In this document: positions 34,694 through 37,321 of the stretch, piece after piece
Layout: every line of letters begins with the position of its first letter
Position numbering within the stretch: position 1 is the first letter of the stretch
NCBI GenBank assembly: GCA_029240245.1
Contig: JARBTJ010000033.1
Coordinates: 1 to 37,321 of the forward strand
Reading direction: 5' to 3'
Length of the DNA: 37,321 nucleotides
From: Herbinix sp.
GTDB lineage: Bacteria > Bacillota > Clostridia > Lachnospirales > Lachnospiraceae
Notes under the pieces: generated by a model
The model's database searches: none
Seen by the model: only the letters and a program-made list of their open reading frames with translations
What the model was told of the DNA's origin: nothing
Program-made: the position numbers and the translations under genes

Positions 34694-35734
34694 ATGTTAG
34701 AAAATTTAGAGAAGATCAAGGTCCAGTTTACAACTGAGTTACAGGCAGCTGAGTCAAAGGATGAACTGGAGAAAATCAGGGTAGCCTTCCTTGGAAAGAA
34801 AGGTTTTGTAACCGAGGAATTAAAAAATCTTAGAAATTTAAGCAATGAGGATAAGAAAGTTGCCGGAATGCAGGTAAATATCCTGAAGGATGAAATCGAG
34901 CAGGCAATCACTGAATACCAAAAAACCCTGGAGGAAAAGGAATACCGAAGGGAAATCGAAAGTGCTGAGCGTTATGATTATTCCATTCCATCAGACAAAA
35001 CGGTGGGTACCCTTCATCCGATTACCATAGTTCAGAAGCAAATTGAAGATATCTTTAAAACGATGGGCTTTATTATAGAGGATGGTTTGGAAATACAGAC
35101 CGAATTTAATAATTTTGAAGGTGTAAATATTCCAAAAAATCACCCGGCAAGAGATATGACTGACACCTATTATTTAGAGAATGGGCAATTGTTAAAGACC
35201 CATACCTCAGCCGCTCAGAATACCATCATGAGAAAATACGGTGCTCCAAAGCCGGGCGAGACCTTAAAGGTATTATTCCCGGGAAGATGCTTTCGTAACG
35301 AGAATATCGACGCCTGCCATGAGAACACCTTCTTCCAGTTGGAAGGAATGATGATTGGTGAGAATATCTCGATTTCCAACCTGATTTATTTCATGAAGGT
35401 TTTACTGACTGAAGTATTCCAAAGAGAGGTAAAGGTTCGCCTTCGACCTGGCTTCTTCCCCTTCGTGGAGCCTGGTTTTGAACTTGATATTAACTGTGCC
35501 ATTTGTGGTGGGGTAGGATGCCCTACCTGTAAGAATTCCGGATGGCTGGAATTATTACCCTGTGGCATGATTCATCCGAATGTACTACGTCTGGGTGGAA
35601 TTGATCCCGATAAATACACCGGCTTTGCTTTCGGCCTTGGTCTTACCAGACTGGCGATGATGAAATATAATATTAAGGATATTCGTCTGTTTAACAGCGG
35701 AAACTTAAAGCAGTTAAGACAGTTTACAATATAA
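34694..35734 (+). CDS. pheS: Phenylalanyl-tRNA synthetase alpha subunit
   Basis: This 346-residue class II synthetase subunit activates phenylalanine and charges tRNA-Phe together with PheT. The N-terminal coiled-coil tRNA-binding arm (about 1-90) precedes the catalytic core, with motif 2 around FRNENIDACHENTFFQLEG and motif 3 in FAFGLGLTRLAMMKY. The CAICGGVGCPTC cluster before motif 3 is seen in many bacterial PheS. GGAGGAG precedes the ATG. It is controlled by the T-box upstream. pheT starts 113 bases after its stop. Confidence 0.97.
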   Translation: MLENLEKIKVQFTTELQAAESKDELEKIRVAFLGKKGFVTEELKNLRNLSNEDKKVAGMQVNILKDEIEQAITEYQKTLEEKEYRREIESAERYDYSIPSDKTVGTLHPITIVQKQIEDIFKTMGFIIEDGLEIQTEFNNFEGVNIPKNHPARDMTDTYYLENGQLLKTHTSAAQNTIMRKYGAPKPGETLKVLFPGRCFRNENIDACHENTFFQLEGMMIGENISISNLIYFMKVLLTEVFQREVKVRLRPGFFPFVEPGFELDINCAICGGVGCPTCKNSGWLELLPCGMIHPNVLRLGGIDPDKYTGFAFGLGLTRLAMMKYNIKDIRLFNSGNLKQLRQFTI

Positions 35735-35847
35735 TCGGGTAGAACGATTCTACTGAGAGGTTTACAGAATGAGGTCAAAGCAAATACATTATGTAAACAA
35801 CAATGTAGGAAGGATTGGCCGCAGCAGGCGGCAGAATGGAGGAAACT

Positions 35848-37321
35848 ATGTTAATATCAATGAATTGGATTTCAGAATTTATAGATTTATCCGATATAAA
35901 TTTAAAAGAATTGATCGGAAGATTTACTTTATCAACAGCTGAGGTTGAGGATATACACGAAAAAGGAAAGAGCATACGAGACGTAGTAGTCGGAAAAATA
36001 ATTGAGATCAATGATCACCCGAACTCGAAGAAGCTTCATTTGGTGAAGGTAGATATCGGTTCAGAGGTGGTTGCGTGTGTCTGTGGTGCTCCGAATGTGT
36101 TTGTCGGTGCCGTTGTACCCTTTGCAAAACTTGGTGGTCAAGTTGGCGATTTAGAGATTAAAGAAGCTTTTATTGCGGGAGTTGTCAGCCATGGTATGTG
36201 CTGCTCAGAGAAGGAACTTGGAATTAGTGAAGATCATTCCGGACTTATGATGTTAGAGGATATTTATCCTCTCGGAACAGATATAAAAGAATTTATGCAA
36301 ATAGAGGATACCATATTTGAGGTTGATAATAAATCCTTAACCAATCGTCCTGATCTATGGGGCCATTATGGTATCGCCAGAGAAATATCGGTTTTAACAA
36401 AACGTCCTTTAAAACCACTTGAAGTATTGGATACCAAAGCTTATAAGGACTTGGTAGCAATTGATGTAAAGGTTGAGGATTCTGATAAAACTTATCGTTA
36501 TAGCTGTATCACAGTGTCTGGCATAAATAAGAAAAAATCACCCATTAATATGAAAATCCGGTTAACCTACTGTGGTATGAGACCAATCAATCTGCTGGCA
36601 GACTTAACCAATTATCTGATGATGGAACTTGGTCAGCCGATGCATGCCTTTGACAACGGTAAAGTATCTAAAATCAGAGTTAAAACCTTTGCCGAACCCA
36701 TTACCTTTAAGACACTGGATGGAATAGAAAGAAAGATCGATACGGATACATTAATGATTTGTGATGAAAAAGAGCCGGCTGCGGTAGCAGGTATCATGGG
36801 CGGTGAGCTTTCCGAAATCATCGAGGAAACCACTGCAGTACTGTTAGAGTCTGCGAATTTTGACGGAACCTCGGTGCGTAAATCTGCTTCTAGGCTGGGA
36901 CTTCGTACCGATGCCAGTGCAAGATATGAAAAAACCATCGATCCCGAATTAACTTGTTTGGCAATTGAGCGTTTCTTAAAGCTTCTTACCGACATAGACC
37001 CCGGTGTAGAAGTGACCTCCTCCTTAACCGATTGCTATGTTAAAAAATATGATGAGATAACGATTAAATTCGATAAAGCGTATGTGGATAAATATACCGG
37101 AATCGACATTTCCTCCGACCGCATTGAGGAAACCCTGACTGCTCTTGGTTTTTCCATGAACCGTAAGGGTGATGAATTTGAAGTTGTCGTTCCCTCCTGG
37201 CGTGCGACCAAGGATGTTACGATGAAGGCAGACATTATCGAAGAAATAACGCGTATCTATGGTTATGATAACTTTGAAGTGAAGTCTACAATGAGTCTAT
37301 TGACACCGGTTCGTCATGATG
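35848..37321 (+). CDS. pheT: Phenylalanyl-tRNA synthetase beta subunit, 3' partial
   Basis: The frame starts at ATG 35848 (GGAGG eight bases upstream) and stays open to the end of the window, giving 491 codons of an expected ~800. The tRNA-binding OB domain is visible (NDHPNSKKLHLVKVDIG...PNVFVGAVVPFA, about residues 50-95), then the B3/B4 editing domain (EVDNKSLTNRPDLWGHYG...MELGQPMHAFD...AGIMGG...RTDASARYEKTIDP) and the start of the B5 region. Some shorter ORFs here are antisense shadows. It forms the alpha2-beta2 enzyme with PheS and is in the same T-box-controlled operon. Confidence 0.96.
   Translation, partial: MLISMNWISEFIDLSDINLKELIGRFTLSTAEVEDIHEKGKSIRDVVVGKIIEINDHPNSKKLHLVKVDIGSEVVACVCGAPNVFVGAVVPFAKLGGQVGDLEIKEAFIAGVVSHGMCCSEKELGISEDHSGLMMLEDIYPLGTDIKEFMQIEDTIFEVDNKSLTNRPDLWGHYGIAREISVLTKRPLKPLEVLDTKAYKDLVAIDVKVEDSDKTYRYSCITVSGINKKKSPINMKIRLTYCGMRPINLLADLTNYLMMELGQPMHAFDNGKVSKIRVKTFAEPITFKTLDGIERKIDTDTLMICDEKEPAAVAGIMGGELSEIIEETTAVLLESANFDGTSVRKSASRLGLRTDASARYEKTIDPELTCLAIERFLKLLTDIDPGVEVTSSLTDCYVKKYDEITIKFDKAYVDKYTGIDISSDRIEETLTALGFSMNRKGDEFEVVVPSWRATKDVTMKADIIEEITRIYGYDNFEVKSTMSLLTPVRHD

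Overview
The window looks like chromosomal DNA from a low-GC Gram-positive anaerobe of the Clostridia, most likely Lachnospiraceae (inference). Supporting signs are AT-rich DNA, strong GGAGG-type ribosome binding sites, occasional TTG/GTG starts, a class 1B dihydroorotate dehydrogenase (pyrD plus pyrK), a phenylalanine T-box, and PadR/DUF1700/DUF4097 and NlpC/P60 proteins typical of Firmicutes. No rRNA, tRNA, CRISPR array, phage or transposase gene was seen. Most of the window is core chromosome with some accessory insertions.

Layout. Bases 1-5830 are a copper locus: copA (5' end cut off), an unknown lipoprotein, a CopZ-like chaperone, an OmpR/HK two-component pair and a small Cys/Met-rich membrane protein. 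Bases 6039-7957 hold a secreted SH3b-NlpC/P60 peptidoglycan hydrolase and an unknown membrane-anchored partner. On the minus strand, 8223-9392 encodes an Eis-like acetyltransferase. Bases 9650-11827 are a PadR-controlled envelope module (PadR, DUF1700, DUF4097, PspC) with ATGA overlaps. On the minus strand, 11983-13240 encodes a CheX-like phosphatase with an N-terminal helical repeat region and a stand-alone CheY-like receiver. Bases 13588-18539 hold argS, two AAA-type ATPases (DUF234 and DUF815 types) and a degenerate Nudix protein.

Pyrimidine genes are split. pyrC and pyrF lie at 18645-21023. pyrK, pyrD, pyrE and a newly noticed 50-residue membrane peptide lie at 26115-28692. Between them are a cyclophilin, an ABC exporter, a CYP152-type cytochrome P450 peroxygenase, a YjbQ protein and a 16-unit 10/11-bp tandem repeat directly upstream of the pyrK promoter. 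Then come queA (28961-30019), a 116-bp palindromic element, an ECF sigma factor with a membrane partner, and a small secreted protein whose ribosome binding site lies inside a perfect hairpin. A minus-strand FAD dehydrogenase with a Cys cluster follows. The window ends with a T-box-controlled pheS-pheT operon (pheT cut off by the end), which carries a duplicated 51-bp hairpin element between the T-box terminator and pheS.

The least explained items are the CheX-like/CheY-like pair, the non-coding repeats (palindrome, tandem array, post-T-box duplication), the Shine-Dalgarno hairpin at 31580-31621, and the small proteins of the copper and pyrimidine operons. All family names come from reading motifs by eye; no database search was run.
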